A DNA stretch of 33,744 bases. Source: Clostridia bacterium (GTDB lineage Bacteria; Bacillota_A; Clostridia; Christensenellales; Borkfalkiaceae). Under the pieces are notes generated by a model. The model did not search any database, was not told the origin of the DNA, and saw only the letters and a list, made by a program, of their open reading frames with translations. Shown here piece by piece: positions 1-7,268 of this stretch (position 1 is its first letter; each line of letters opens with the position of its first letter). Position numbers and translations under genes: made by a program. Location of the stretch: positions 1 to 33,744 of the forward strand of contig JAFTQY010000055.1 of assembly GCA_017462505.1 (NCBI GenBank). The letters are read 5' to 3'.

Positions 1-140
1 TACGGATAGATTATCCAGATAGCCCGTTCAAGGAGTAATATGCAAATGGCAGACCTCAATACCCTTGTAGAGGGTGGCTGGTAGCATAGGGCTTCGCCCG
101 CATATGAAATACCCCGCGTTTTCACGCGGGGATATTTATT
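1..140 (+). other. Non-coding block of serial hairpins at left edge
   Basis: No coding frame is supported here. Three stem-loops follow one another: ACCCT/AGGGT (61-65 with 71-75), GGGC/GCCC (89-92 with 96-99), and a strong 7-bp stem CCCCGCG/CGCGGGG (112-118 with 125-131), followed by an AT-rich tail. The last hairpin ends about 12 bases before the AGGAGG ribosome site of the next gene. The arrangement resembles the structured end of a small mobile element or the 3' end of a structured RNA. No transposase is in the window, so identity is unknown. The block may continue upstream. Confidence 0.35.
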
Positions 141-153
141 ACAGGAGGTTTAT

Positions 154-1245
154 ATGAAAGGCAAATGGTTAAAGGTATTGGCGACGTTGGTGTGCCTGAG
201 TTTGACGGCAGGTTTTGCGGCGTGCGGTTTGTTGGGCGGTGGTAAGGGGAGCGAAAGCAGTAGTGCAAGTAATAGCTCGTCTAGTGAAGAAAGTTTGTCA
301 AGAGAAAGTTCTTCCGTGGAAGAAGTTATTCCCACGGAAGGATTGGTATACGAAATATCGGAAGATGGTACGTATGCTACCGTGACGGATTATGAGGGGA
401 CGGAAACGAAAGTAATAATTGCGCCCGTTTATGAGAACTTGCCTGTAAAAAGTATTGGTATAGGTGCGTTCCATAGTTGTAGTAGTTTGACGGAAATCGT
501 AATCCCCGACAGCGTGACGAGCATTGGTATAAGTGCGTTCCATAGTTGTAGTAGTTTGACAAGTGTGCTAATTGGCAACGGCGTGACAAGTATTGGTACG
601 AGTGCGTTCCATGGTTGCAGTAGTTTGACAAGTTTGCTAATCGGCAACAGCGTGGCAAGTATTGGTAATTCTGCATTTTATTCTTGCAGTGGTTTGACGG
701 AAATCGTAATCCCTGACAGCGTGACGAGTATTGGGGATAGTGCTTTCACTGCATGCAGTAGTTTGACGAGTGTGGTAATCCCTGACAGCGTGACGAGCAT
801 TGGTACGAGTGCTTTCACTGGATGCAGTAGCTTGATGAGTGTGGTAATCTCTGATAGCGTGACAAGTATCAGTGCTTCTGCGTTCTCTTGGTGCGAAGAC
901 TTGACGATTGTGGTAATTCCTGACGGCGTGACAAGTATCGGTGATTGGGTGTTCTATAAGTGCAGTAGTTTAACGAGTGTAGTAATCCCTGATAGCGTGA
1001 CAAGTATCGACGAGTCGGCGTTCTATGAGTGTATTAGTTTGACGAAAGTATATTATAAGGGAACGGCGGAAGATTGGTCCGCAATGACGGTTGATTCTTA
1101 CAATACACCGTTGAAGAGCGCAACGCGGTATTATTACAGTGAAAGCGCTCCTGCGTTGAACAGCGACGGTACGGCGTACGACGGCAATTATTGGCGGTAC
1201 GTAGACGGCGTGGTTACGCCTTGGGTGTATACCACCGAAGAATAA
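154..1245 (+). CDS. BspA-type leucine-rich-repeat lipoprotein, probably surface exposed
   Basis: The product is a 363-residue secreted protein. Residues 1-24 form a signal peptide with a basic start, a hydrophobic core and a lipobox-like FAAC, so Cys24 may be lipid-anchored. A Ser/Glu-rich linker (about 33-57) follows. Nine tandem 23-residue LRR_5 repeats occupy about residues 98-304, each reading roughly VTSIGxSAFxxCSSLTxVVIPDS. The C-terminal segment is rich in Tyr/Trp (YYYSESAP, GNYWRY), as in other gut Clostridia BspA-like proteins. BspA-family repeats are linked to adhesion and extracellular protein contacts, but the ligand here cannot be inferred. The start is set by AGGAGG at 143-148, 5 bases before ATG. 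The gene stands alone: a hairpin precedes it and repeats plus a terminator follow. The lipobox has Phe at -3, which is atypical. Confidence 0.85.
   Translation: MKGKWLKVLATLVCLSLTAGFAACGLLGGGKGSESSSASNSSSSEESLSRESSSVEEVIPTEGLVYEISEDGTYATVTDYEGTETKVIIAPVYENLPVKSIGIGAFHSCSSLTEIVIPDSVTSIGISAFHSCSSLTSVLIGNGVTSIGTSAFHGCSSLTSLLIGNSVASIGNSAFYSCSGLTEIVIPDSVTSIGDSAFTACSSLTSVVIPDSVTSIGTSAFTGCSSLMSVVISDSVTSISASAFSWCEDLTIVVIPDGVTSIGDWVFYKCSSLTSVVIPDSVTSIDESAFYECISLTKVYYKGTAEDWSAMTVDSYNTPLKSATRYYYSESAPALNSDGTAYDGNYWRYVDGVVTPWVYTTEE
445..1065 (+). repeat. Nine in-frame 69-bp tandem repeats encoding LRR units
   Basis: The DNA repeats with a 69-base period matching the 23-residue protein unit. Phrases such as AGCGTGACGAGCATTGGT and TGCAGTAGTTTGACG recur with few changes. 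Near-identity between copies would allow recombination or slippage to add or remove whole units without a frameshift. Confidence 0.85.
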
Positions 1246-1252
1246 GGCGTTT

Positions 1253-1420
1253 GTCATACCGATCAAGGGCGTGGAACGACCGCGTGGAGTGTATCTAAAA
1301 AAGAAAAGGGATACGCTCGACTACGGCTAACGCCTACGCTCGGTATGACAGAAGAAAGAGATACGCTCTATTCGCTTACGCTCAGTCGGTATGACAGAAA
1401 AAATACTTGGTCGGTATGAC
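1253..1420. repeat. Small dispersed repeats with GTCATACC / GGTATGAC ends
   Basis: GTCATACCGA at 1253-1262 is the inverted partner of TCGGTATGAC, which occurs at 1340-1349, 1386-1395 and 1411-1420. Between them GATACGCTC recurs with other short words such as CTACGCT. This looks like degenerate copies of a short palindromic intergenic repeat of REP or MITE type. There is no coding potential. Together with flanking AT-rich DNA it fills most of the 330-base gap between the lipoprotein and the next gene. Confidence 0.55.
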
Positions 1421-1440
1421 AGGGTAGTAAAAAGAAAACA

Positions 1441-1482
1441 AAGAGCTGACGGTGTAACGACCGTCGGTTCTTTTTTCTTTTT
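1441..1482 (+). terminator. Rho-independent terminator
   Basis: A stem of GCTGACGGT (1445-1453) and ACCGTCGGT (1460-1468) with a 6-base loop is followed by a T-rich run. It would end transcription from the lipoprotein side and insulate the downstream operon. Confidence 0.8.
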
Positions 1483-1503
1483 TGAAAAATATTTAAAAAT
1501 ATA

Positions 1504-1532
1504 TTTACTTTTTGAAGAATATTTGTTATAAT
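1504..1532 (+). promoter_or_regulatory. SigA-type promoter of the DUF1934-MBL-rho operon
   Basis: TTTACT (1504-1509), a 17-base spacer and a perfect TATAAT (1527-1532) with an extended TG at 1524-1525. The expected start of transcription is near 1539. Confidence 0.7.
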
Positions 1533-1555
1533 AGTGTCGAAAATTGTCGAAAAAG
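1533..1555 (+). promoter_or_regulatory. Tandem 0A boxes (candidate Spo0A-P operator)
   Basis: Two exact copies of the 0A-box core TGTCGAA lie at 1535-1541 and 1545-1551, exactly 10 bp apart. The second, with flanks, reads ATTGTCGAAAA, matching 10 of 11 positions of TTTGTCRAAAA. They begin just after the -10 element and cover the predicted start of transcription. This resembles the tandem boxes through which Spo0A-P represses abrB in Bacillus subtilis. The spo0A gene is in this window. Repression is an inference from position. Confidence 0.6.
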
Positions 1556-1576
1556 AAAAGAGGGAAAGGAAAAACT

Positions 1577-1960
1577 ATGCAAGCTTGTCAAGTAATGATT
1601 TCCACAAAAGCGGACGGCACAGGGAATGAAATTATCCGCGAGGGGGAAATGGATATATTTCCGCGCTCGGCAAACCTTGTTTACCGTGAGGAAAACGCGC
1701 TCGTAAAGCTGTCGTTGCACGATGCAAAGGCGGAAATAGTGCGCGAGGGGGATTATACCCTTTCTCTGTTTTTAGAAAGCGGAAAAACGACCAAAGGTAC
1801 AATCGGTATCAACGGCAACAACGGCGAAATATTGACAAAAACGCATGCCGTGGAATACAAAATCGCAGAAAATTACGTGGTGACGCGTCTGGCTTACGAT
1901 TTGCTTATCGGCACGGAAAAACAAGAGATGGAATTGCGCTTGCTCGCAAAGATAAAATAA
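1577..1960 (+). CDS. DUF1934 family protein (YwiB-like)
   Basis: The product is 127 residues and resembles the DUF1934/YwiB family, small calycin-like beta-barrel proteins of Firmicutes with no settled function. Visible features are alternating beta-strand patterns, the phrase EGDYTLSLFLESG and a C-terminal LLIGTEKQEMELRLLAKIK strand. There is no signal peptide or membrane segment, so it is probably cytoplasmic. The start is set at ATG 1577 because AGGGAAAGGA lies just upstream. A TTG at 1544 is in frame but falls within the 0A boxes, only about 5 bases after the predicted transcription start. This is the first gene of the operon with the MBL hydrolase and rho. Confidence 0.75.
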   Translation: MQACQVMISTKADGTGNEIIREGEMDIFPRSANLVYREENALVKLSLHDAKAEIVREGDYTLSLFLESGKTTKGTIGINGNNGEILTKTHAVEYKIAENYVVTRLAYDLLIGTEKQEMELRLLAKIK

Positions 1961-1992
1961 CGCAAAAGGATAATGCAAGAAAGGGGAAAAGT

Positions 1993-2640
1993 ATGAAAAT
2001 TCTTTATTTGGGGCATTCTTGTTTTCAGTTGACGGCAAAAGACGGTACGTGCGTGGTGACCGACCCATACACTAAGGTTGGGTATGAATTGCCGTCGGGC
2101 TTGTGGGCGGATATCGTGACGGTCAGTCACGGACATTTCGATCACAATTATACGCAAGCGGTACAAAACGGCGTTGTGATTGCTAAGGCGGGCGAATACT
2201 GCTTTAACGGTATAAAAATCACGGGCGTTGACAGCTGGCACGACGAAAAACAGGGCGCTTTGCGCGGCGGGAATACCATTTTCAAAATCAAAATGGACGG
2301 AATTACCGTTTGTCATTTGGGCGACCTTGGCGAGCCGTGCCGTGCGGAACTGCTCCGTGCGATCGGCGACGTGGACGTTTTGCTTGTGCCCGTTGGGGGC
2401 ACGTACACGGTGGACGCCGTGGGTGCAAAGGCGTACGCGGACGGGATTTGCCCGAAAAAACTGATACCGATGCATTATAAGCCGACGGACGGCAAGCTGG
2501 ATATTACTTCCGCAGAGCCGTTCTTGGCTCTGTATAACGAAGAAGAGATACAACGCGTGCTGTCGGGGGAAATCGTGATCGAGCAAACCGATTTGGAAAA
2601 CGGTGAAAAAATTATCTATTTGGAGAGAGCAAAATCGTGA
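1993..2640 (+). CDS. Metallo-beta-lactamase-fold hydrolase (UlaG/UPF0173-like)
   Basis: The 215-residue protein has the metal-binding motif HGHFDH (residues 46-51). It begins MKILYLGHSCF, the usual opening of the UlaG/UPF0173 branch of the metallo-beta-lactamase superfamily. Further likely ligands are the His of DSWHD, HLGD and the late MHYKPTDG motif. Such proteins bind two metals and act on phosphoester, lactone or similar bonds; the substrate cannot be read from the sequence. No signal peptide is present, so it is cytoplasmic. A purine-rich site (AAGAAAGGGG) precedes ATG 1993. Its last codons overlap the GTG start of rho (GTGA), implying translational coupling. Confidence 0.85.
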   Translation: MKILYLGHSCFQLTAKDGTCVVTDPYTKVGYELPSGLWADIVTVSHGHFDHNYTQAVQNGVVIAKAGEYCFNGIKITGVDSWHDEKQGALRGGNTIFKIKMDGITVCHLGDLGEPCRAELLRAIGDVDVLLVPVGGTYTVDAVGAKAYADGICPKKLIPMHYKPTDGKLDITSAEPFLALYNEEEIQRVLSGEIVIEQTDLENGEKIIYLERAKS

Positions 2641-4112
2641 CGGAAGATAAGAAAGAATTGACTTTTCAATACGCGTGCAAGCATTATTTGCGTAGCAAAA
2701 GCCTTGAAAAATTACGTGCTTACGGCAGATCGATCGGGGTGAACCGTTCGACGGCAAAAAATAAAGACGCGTTAATTGAGGATATTGTGGGGGTTCTTTC
2801 GGGACGCTTAGAGCCAACGTATACCAAACGCGGCGCGCCCGTGCTCAACGACAATGTCGATTCGCAGATTCCCGAACGTATCAAGCAGATTTACGAAGAC
2901 GTATTTCAGGTCGTTTTGCCTGCCGATACCTTTGATGTTTACAGCGAATACCAAAAAATGCTGCAAAATCCCAACCGTCTTACGGTGGAAGAATCGGAAT
3001 ACAAATTGCGGCAAGACGGTACGGTTTTTCTTACCAAAACGGGTCAATTGCAGCAGATCGACGGCGTGTATTATCTGTTGCCGCTCGACGGCAAAGACAA
3101 CGGCGAAAGCGTAGTGATGCATGCGGAGATCGTGGCGCGGTACGCTCTTTTAGACGGGGACGTAGTATGCGGCGAGGCGGCGCAAGGTCAGACGGCGTTT
3201 ATTCTTTCGACGGTCACGGAGATCAACGGGGAATCGGTTGCGACCTTCCAACGCGAGAACAGAGAAAACGGCTTGCCCTGCGAGCCTACGCAGGCGTTGC
3301 CTTTGTACGATAGCGCGCAGGCGGCTTTTGATACGTGTAAATATATAGAATGGCTTGCGCCGATTAGAAAGGGTCAGCGTTGCTGTATCGTTGCGCCCCC
3401 GAAAGCGGGAAAAAGCCGTCTTTTGCAAGAGCTTGCGCAGGGTGCAAGAACGTTAAACCCCGAAACGACCTTTTTGGCGTTGCTGATCGATCAGCCGCCC
3501 GAGGCAATCGGTCAGTTTGCGCGCTTTATCGAAGAGGATAATCTTATTTATACGACCTACGACGACGAGGCGGACAGACAGGTGTTTCTTGCAGAATTTA
3601 TCTTAAACCGCGCCAAACGCTTGGCGGCAAGCGGCAAAGACGTAGTGTTGCTTGTCGATTCTTTCAACGGGCTTGCCAAAGCCTTTAACGATACCGAACA
3701 ATCGATCGGCGGCAAAACGTTGCCTTGCGGTTTGGAAAGCAAGACTTTACAATATATAAAAAGATATCTTGCCTCGGCAGGGTGCGTGGGGAAGAACGGC
3801 TCGCTGAGTATTATCGGTACGGCGACGACGGCGACGGGCAATCCGTTCGACGAGATTATCGCGGCGGAAATTTCGCCCATTGTCAACCACGAAATCCGCT
3901 TGAACGAGAAAATGGCGTACAAGCGCATCTATCCCGCCCTCGATCGAACGCAAATCCACGTGGACAGAAGAACGTGGACGGCGGAGGAGGAAAAGCGAAA
4001 CGCGCTCGTGGATGAATATTTGATGACGCACGACGCGGAAACGCTTTTGTCGGCGGTTTTAAGCGCGCCGACCGTCGAGGAATTTGAAAAACGAATAAAA
4101 ACGGCTTTATAA
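2637..4112 (+). CDS. rho: Divergent transcription termination factor Rho
   Basis: The 491-residue product has a Rho-N-like helical region (about 8-55), a divergent RNA-binding cold-shock-like region (about 118-185) and a RecA-type ATPase core. Walker A is APPKAGKS (253-260); Walker B ends VVLLVD (Asp341). A Q-loop-like GGKTLPCGLESK and YKRIYPALD are recognisable. Rho is a hexameric RNA translocase that ends transcription of untranslated RNA. Several usual residues differ: DERPEE is DQPPEA (Gln286 where E. coli has catalytic Glu211), SITRLARAYN is SFNGLAKAFN, and DTGSK of the R-loop is ATGNP. The GTG start overlaps the upstream stop. It may be this lineage's only Rho or a specialised paralogue; the rest of the genome is needed to tell. 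Confidence 0.8.
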   Translation: MTEDKKELTFQYACKHYLRSKSLEKLRAYGRSIGVNRSTAKNKDALIEDIVGVLSGRLEPTYTKRGAPVLNDNVDSQIPERIKQIYEDVFQVVLPADTFDVYSEYQKMLQNPNRLTVEESEYKLRQDGTVFLTKTGQLQQIDGVYYLLPLDGKDNGESVVMHAEIVARYALLDGDVVCGEAAQGQTAFILSTVTEINGESVATFQRENRENGLPCEPTQALPLYDSAQAAFDTCKYIEWLAPIRKGQRCCIVAPPKAGKSRLLQELAQGARTLNPETTFLALLIDQPPEAIGQFARFIEEDNLIYTTYDDEADRQVFLAEFILNRAKRLAASGKDVVLLVDSFNGLAKAFNDTEQSIGGKTLPCGLESKTLQYIKRYLASAGCVGKNGSLSIIGTATTATGNPFDEIIAAEISPIVNHEIRLNEKMAYKRIYPALDRTQIHVDRRTWTAEEEKRNALVDEYLMTHDAETLLSAVLSAPTVEEFEKRIKTAL

Positions 4113-4136
4113 AACGAAATTTTTTATAGGACGGAA

Positions 4137-4160
4137 AGCGGGCGAAAAAAGCCCGTTTTT
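4137..4160 (+). terminator. Terminator after rho
   Basis: CGGGC (4139-4143) and GCCCG (4151-4155) pair around an A-rich loop and are followed by five Ts. An alternative larger stem, ACGGCTTT near 4101 with AAAGCCGT near 4169 followed by Ts, could also form. Confidence 0.65.
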
Positions 4161-4311
4161 CTATACAAAAAGCCGTTTTTTTGGGGTAAAAAATATTAAA
4201 ATAAGTTAAGGTATTGTATTTTTCAATACTTCTTTTTTGATTAAAATCGAAATTTGGCGAAAAATGGCGGGATTTTCATTTTTTTCAAGTTATCATCCAT
4301 AAGTTTTTTCT

Positions 4312-4360
4312 ATACCATATTTTGTGTTCACGCGCTTGACTTTACCACAAGATATGGTAT
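4312..4360. promoter_or_regulatory. Upstream pair of NrdR-box-like sites
   Basis: ATACCATATTTTGTGT (4312-4327; reverse complement ACACAAAATATGGTAT) and CCACAAGATATGGTAT (4345-4360) match the NrdR box pattern ACACwAtATaTwGTGT. They lie 33 bp start to start, about three helical turns, as expected for paired NrdR boxes. The second lies between the -35 and -10 elements and overlaps the first three bases of the -10, so a bound repressor would block RNA polymerase. Confidence 0.65.
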
Positions 4361-4363
4361 AAT
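4336..4363 (+). promoter_or_regulatory. nrdDG promoter
   Basis: TTGACT (4336-4341), a 16-base spacer and TATAAT (4358-4363). Transcription should begin near 4370, leaving a leader of about 130 bases that contains the second NrdR box pair. Confidence 0.75.
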
Positions 4364-4385
4364 AGTAAAGCACGAATTGGTGAAC

Positions 4386-4434
4386 ACACAATATATTGTG
4401 TTTAGAAATCGTTTTTTAACACAAGATATTGTAG
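4386..4434. promoter_or_regulatory. Downstream pair of NrdR boxes
   Basis: ACACAATATATTGTGT (4386-4401) is a perfect palindrome and an ideal NrdR box. ACACAAGATATTGTAG (4419-4434) is a close second copy, again 33 bp away start to start. NrdR is the nucleotide-sensing repressor of ribonucleotide reductase genes, so this supports dATP/ATP-dependent control of nrdDG. Confidence 0.85.
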
Positions 4435-4501
4435 GAGATAGACGTTCAATTTTGGGTTAGAAGTATAATTTACGTATGGGGTGTATAGGAAGATGAAAGA
4501 A

Positions 4502-6676
4502 ATGAAAATCATCAAAAGAAGCGGGCAGGAAGTAATATTTAATAAGGAAAAGATCGCGGAGGCTTTGCATAAGGCGAACCGCGAAGTGGACGAACGTGAT
4601 CGTATTTCTGAGGGGGCGCTCAACGCGATCGTAGACGTGGTAACCGAGGAATGTGCCAACCTTGGCAGATCTCCGCACGTCGAAGAAATCCAAGATATGG
4701 TGGAAAACCGCTTAATGGCGAGCCTTTGCTTTGCTTTGGCGCGCAAATATATCACGTACCGTTACAACCGTGCGCTCGTTCGTAAGGTAAACACGACGGA
4801 CGCGCAGATCTTGACGCTTATCGAATGTAACAACGAAGAGGTCAAGCAGGAAAATTCCAACAAAAACCCCACGGTAAACAGCGTTCAGCGCGACTATATG
4901 GCAGGGGAAGTGTCCAAGGACCTTACTCGTCGTATTTTGTTGCCCGACGATATCGTTGCGGCGCACGATCAGGGCTTGATCCATTTCCACGACGCGGACT
5001 ATTTCGCGCAGCACATGCACAATTGCGACCTTGTCAACTTGGAGGACATGCTCCAAAACGGCACGGTTATTTCGGGCACGCTCATTGAAAAACCGCACAG
5101 CTTTTCCACGGCTTGCAACATCGCAACGCAGATTATCGCGCAGGTAGCGTCCAACCAGTACGGCGGACAGAGTATTTCGCTCACCCACCTTGCGCCTTTC
5201 GTAGATATCAGCAGAAAGAAGATCCGCAAGGAAGTCGCGGAAGAATTTGCACAGATCGGCGTATTTGACGAAGGACATATCAATAAAATGGCGGAAAAAC
5301 GCCTTTTGGACGAAATTAGAAGGGGTATTCAGACGATCCAGTATCAGGTCGTGACCCTTTTGACGACCAACGGTCAAGCGCCGTTCGTAACCGTGTTCAT
5401 GTATTTGAACGAGGCGCGCAACGAGCAGGAAAAGGCAGACCTCGCGCTGATTGTCGAAGAAACGCTGAAACAGCGTATCAAGGGGGTTAAAAACGAGGCA
5501 GGGGTTTGGATTACGCCCGCATTCCCCAAGCTGATTTACGTGCTTGAACCGGATAACATTTCCGAAGAACAGCCCTATTGGTATCTTACCGAGCTTGCGG
5601 CAAAATGTACGGCGAAACGTATGGTTCCCGATTACATTTCCGAAAAGAAAATGCTCGAATTTAAGGTAGATAAAAACGGCGAAGGGCATTGCTTTACCTG
5701 TATGGGTTGCAGAAGTTTCTTAACGCCGTACGTAGACGAAAACGGCAAGCCGAAATATTACGGCAGATTTAATCAGGGCGTTGTAACCATCAACCTTGTA
5801 GACGTTGCGCTGTCCTCGGGCAGAGATATGAACAAGTTCTGGGAAATCTTCGACGAAAGATTAGAACTTTGCTATCGCGCGCTGATGCAAAGACACAACC
5901 GTCTTTTGGGAACGCTTTCGGACGCTGCGCCCATTTTGTGGCAGTACGGTGCGTTGGCGCGTCTGAAAAAGGGTGAAACGATCGACAAATTGCTCTTTGG
6001 CGGCTATTCGACGATCTCGCTCGGGTATGCGGGCTTGTACGAATGTGTAAAACACATGACGGGCAAATCGCACACGGACGAAGAATCCAAGCCGTTTGCG
6101 CTTAAAGTCATGAAATATATGAACGATAAGTGCCAGGGCTGGAAAGAAAAGGAAAATATCGATTTCTCGCTGTACGGCACGCCGCTTGAAAGCACGACGT
6201 ATAAATTCTCGAAATGCTTGCAAAAGCGTTTCGGTATTATCCCCGGTGTTACGGACAAGAGCTATATCACCAACAGCTATCACGTGCACGTAACCGAAGA
6301 AATCGACGCGTTTACCAAGCTTAAATTTGAAAGCGAATTCCAGCAGCTTTCGCCCGGCGGCGCGATTTCGTACGTGGAAGTGCCCAACATGCAGGATAAT
6401 ATCCCCGCAGTGCTTTCCGTTATGAAATTCATCTATGAAAATATCATGTACGCGGAGCTTAACACCAAGAGCGACTACTGTCAAGTATGCGGCTACGACG
6501 GCGAAATTCAGATCCAGTCCGACGAATCGGGCAAGCTGATTTGGGAATGTCCTCATTGCCACAACCGCGACCAGGCGAAGATGAACGTCGCAAGACGCAC
6601 CTGCGGCTACATCGGCACGCAGTACTGGAATCAGGGCAGAACGCAGGAAATCAAGGACAGAGTTCTGCATCTGTAA
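4502..6676 (+). CDS. nrdD: Anaerobic ribonucleoside-triphosphate reductase NrdD (class III)
   Basis: This oxygen-sensitive glycyl-radical enzyme reduces NTPs to dNTPs in the cytoplasm. An N-terminal ATP-cone (KIIKRSGQEVIFNKEKI, about residues 1-90) gives allosteric control. The barrel follows, with CNIATQIIAQVASNQYGG and CFTCMGC. The C-terminus has a four-Cys zinc site (CQVC...CPHC) and the radical loop RTCGYIG, whose Gly (about 702 of 724) carries the radical placed by NrdG. Length is normal for the family. ATG 4502 is chosen because AGGAAG at 4487-4492 sits 9 bases upstream and family members start near MKIIKR; GTG 4481 and ATG 4493 are in-frame alternatives with poorer spacing. It lies behind NrdR boxes and 6 bases before nrdG. 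Confidence 0.95.
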   Translation: MKIIKRSGQEVIFNKEKIAEALHKANREVDERDRISEGALNAIVDVVTEECANLGRSPHVEEIQDMVENRLMASLCFALARKYITYRYNRALVRKVNTTDAQILTLIECNNEEVKQENSNKNPTVNSVQRDYMAGEVSKDLTRRILLPDDIVAAHDQGLIHFHDADYFAQHMHNCDLVNLEDMLQNGTVISGTLIEKPHSFSTACNIATQIIAQVASNQYGGQSISLTHLAPFVDISRKKIRKEVAEEFAQIGVFDEGHINKMAEKRLLDEIRRGIQTIQYQVVTLLTTNGQAPFVTVFMYLNEARNEQEKADLALIVEETLKQRIKGVKNEAGVWITPAFPKLIYVLEPDNISEEQPYWYLTELAAKCTAKRMVPDYISEKKMLEFKVDKNGEGHCFTCMGCRSFLTPYVDENGKPKYYGRFNQGVVTINLVDVALSSGRDMNKFWEIFDERLELCYRALMQRHNRLLGTLSDAAPILWQYGALARLKKGETIDKLLFGGYSTISLGYAGLYECVKHMTGKSHTDEESKPFALKVMKYMNDKCQGWKEKENIDFSLYGTPLESTTYKFSKCLQKRFGIIPGVTDKSYITNSYHVHVTEEIDAFTKLKFESEFQQLSPGGAISYVEVPNMQDNIPAVLSVMKFIYENIMYAELNTKSDYCQVCGYDGEIQIQSDESGKLIWECPHCHNRDQAKMNVARRTCGYIGTQYWNQGRTQEIKDRVLHL

Positions 6677-6682
6677 TCGGCA

Positions 6683-7210
6683 ATGCATTACGCAACGATC
6701 AAATGGACGGATATAGCTAACGGAGAGGGGGTGCGCATTTCCCTGTTCGTGTCGGGCTGTACCCATCGCTGTAAAAACTGTTTCAACGAGATCGCGTGGG
6801 ATTTTTCCTACGGCGAGTATTTCGGGGAAGAAACACAAGACCAAATCATCAAAGAGCTTGGTTCGGGGTATATTGCGGGGCTGTCGTTGCTCGGCGGCGA
6901 GCCGCTCGAACCGCAAAACCAAGCCGCGCTGTATCCCTTTGTCAAGCGAGTGCGTGAAACCTATCCAAACAAGACGATTTGGTGTTATACGGGCTTTGTT
7001 TTGGACGAAAAGAGCGGCACGCTGAAAGAAACGCACAAGAATACGGAAGTAACGAAAGCGTTGATTTCCCTTTTCGACGTGCTGGTGGATGGGGCGTATA
7101 TCGAGGAATTAAAGGATATTCGTTTGAAATTCCGCGGGTCGTCCAACCAACGGGTGATCGACGTACAAAAAACACTGAAAGCGGGCGAATGTGTTTTGTA
7201 TTTGGAATAA
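6683..7210 (+). CDS. nrdG: Anaerobic ribonucleotide reductase activating protein NrdG
   Basis: The 175-residue radical-SAM activase has the cluster motif CTHRCKNC (Cys26, Cys30, Cys33), which holds a 4Fe-4S cluster and cleaves S-adenosylmethionine to generate the glycyl radical on NrdD. LSLLGGEPLEPQN is the usual SAM-contacting GGEP motif, and TIWCYTGF is typical of NrdG. The ATG is only 6 bases after the nrdD stop and lacks a clear ribosome site of its own, so translation is probably coupled. A terminator hairpin follows its stop codon. Confidence 0.95.
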   Translation: MHYATIKWTDIANGEGVRISLFVSGCTHRCKNCFNEIAWDFSYGEYFGEETQDQIIKELGSGYIAGLSLLGGEPLEPQNQAALYPFVKRVRETYPNKTIWCYTGFVLDEKSGTLKETHKNTEVTKALISLFDVLVDGAYIEELKDIRLKFRGSSNQRVIDVQKTLKAGECVLYLE

Positions 7211-7226
7211 ATCAAGGTATAACGGA

Positions 7227-7268
7227 AAATCCGTCGCATACAATATGGTATGTCGGCGGATTTTTTTT
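7227..7268 (+). terminator. Terminator of nrdDG, overlapping the next gene's start
   Basis: AAATCCGTCGCATA (7227-7240) pairs imperfectly with TATGTCGGCGGATTT (7249-7263), followed by a run of Ts to 7268. The ATG of the next gene (7250) lies in the descending arm, so termination and expression of that gene compete. Confidence 0.7.

Noticed and set aside
445..1065. CRISPR array
   Set aside because: The 69-bp repeats are contiguous, coding and in frame, without unique spacers.
1894..2817. Long minus-strand open frame (307 codons)
   Set aside because: It lies opposite the MBL hydrolase and the start of rho, shows no family motif, and has no ribosome site; a shadow of coding bias.
4254..4460. 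Possible 68-codon leader peptide before nrdD
   Set aside because: It starts upstream of the promoter and runs across both NrdR pairs, so it would not be on the main transcript.
4712..7036. Minus-strand open frames of 325 and 391 codons opposite nrdD
   Set aside because: nrdD is certain on the plus strand; the opposite frames are rich in Arg/Val/Phe as expected for antisense shadows.
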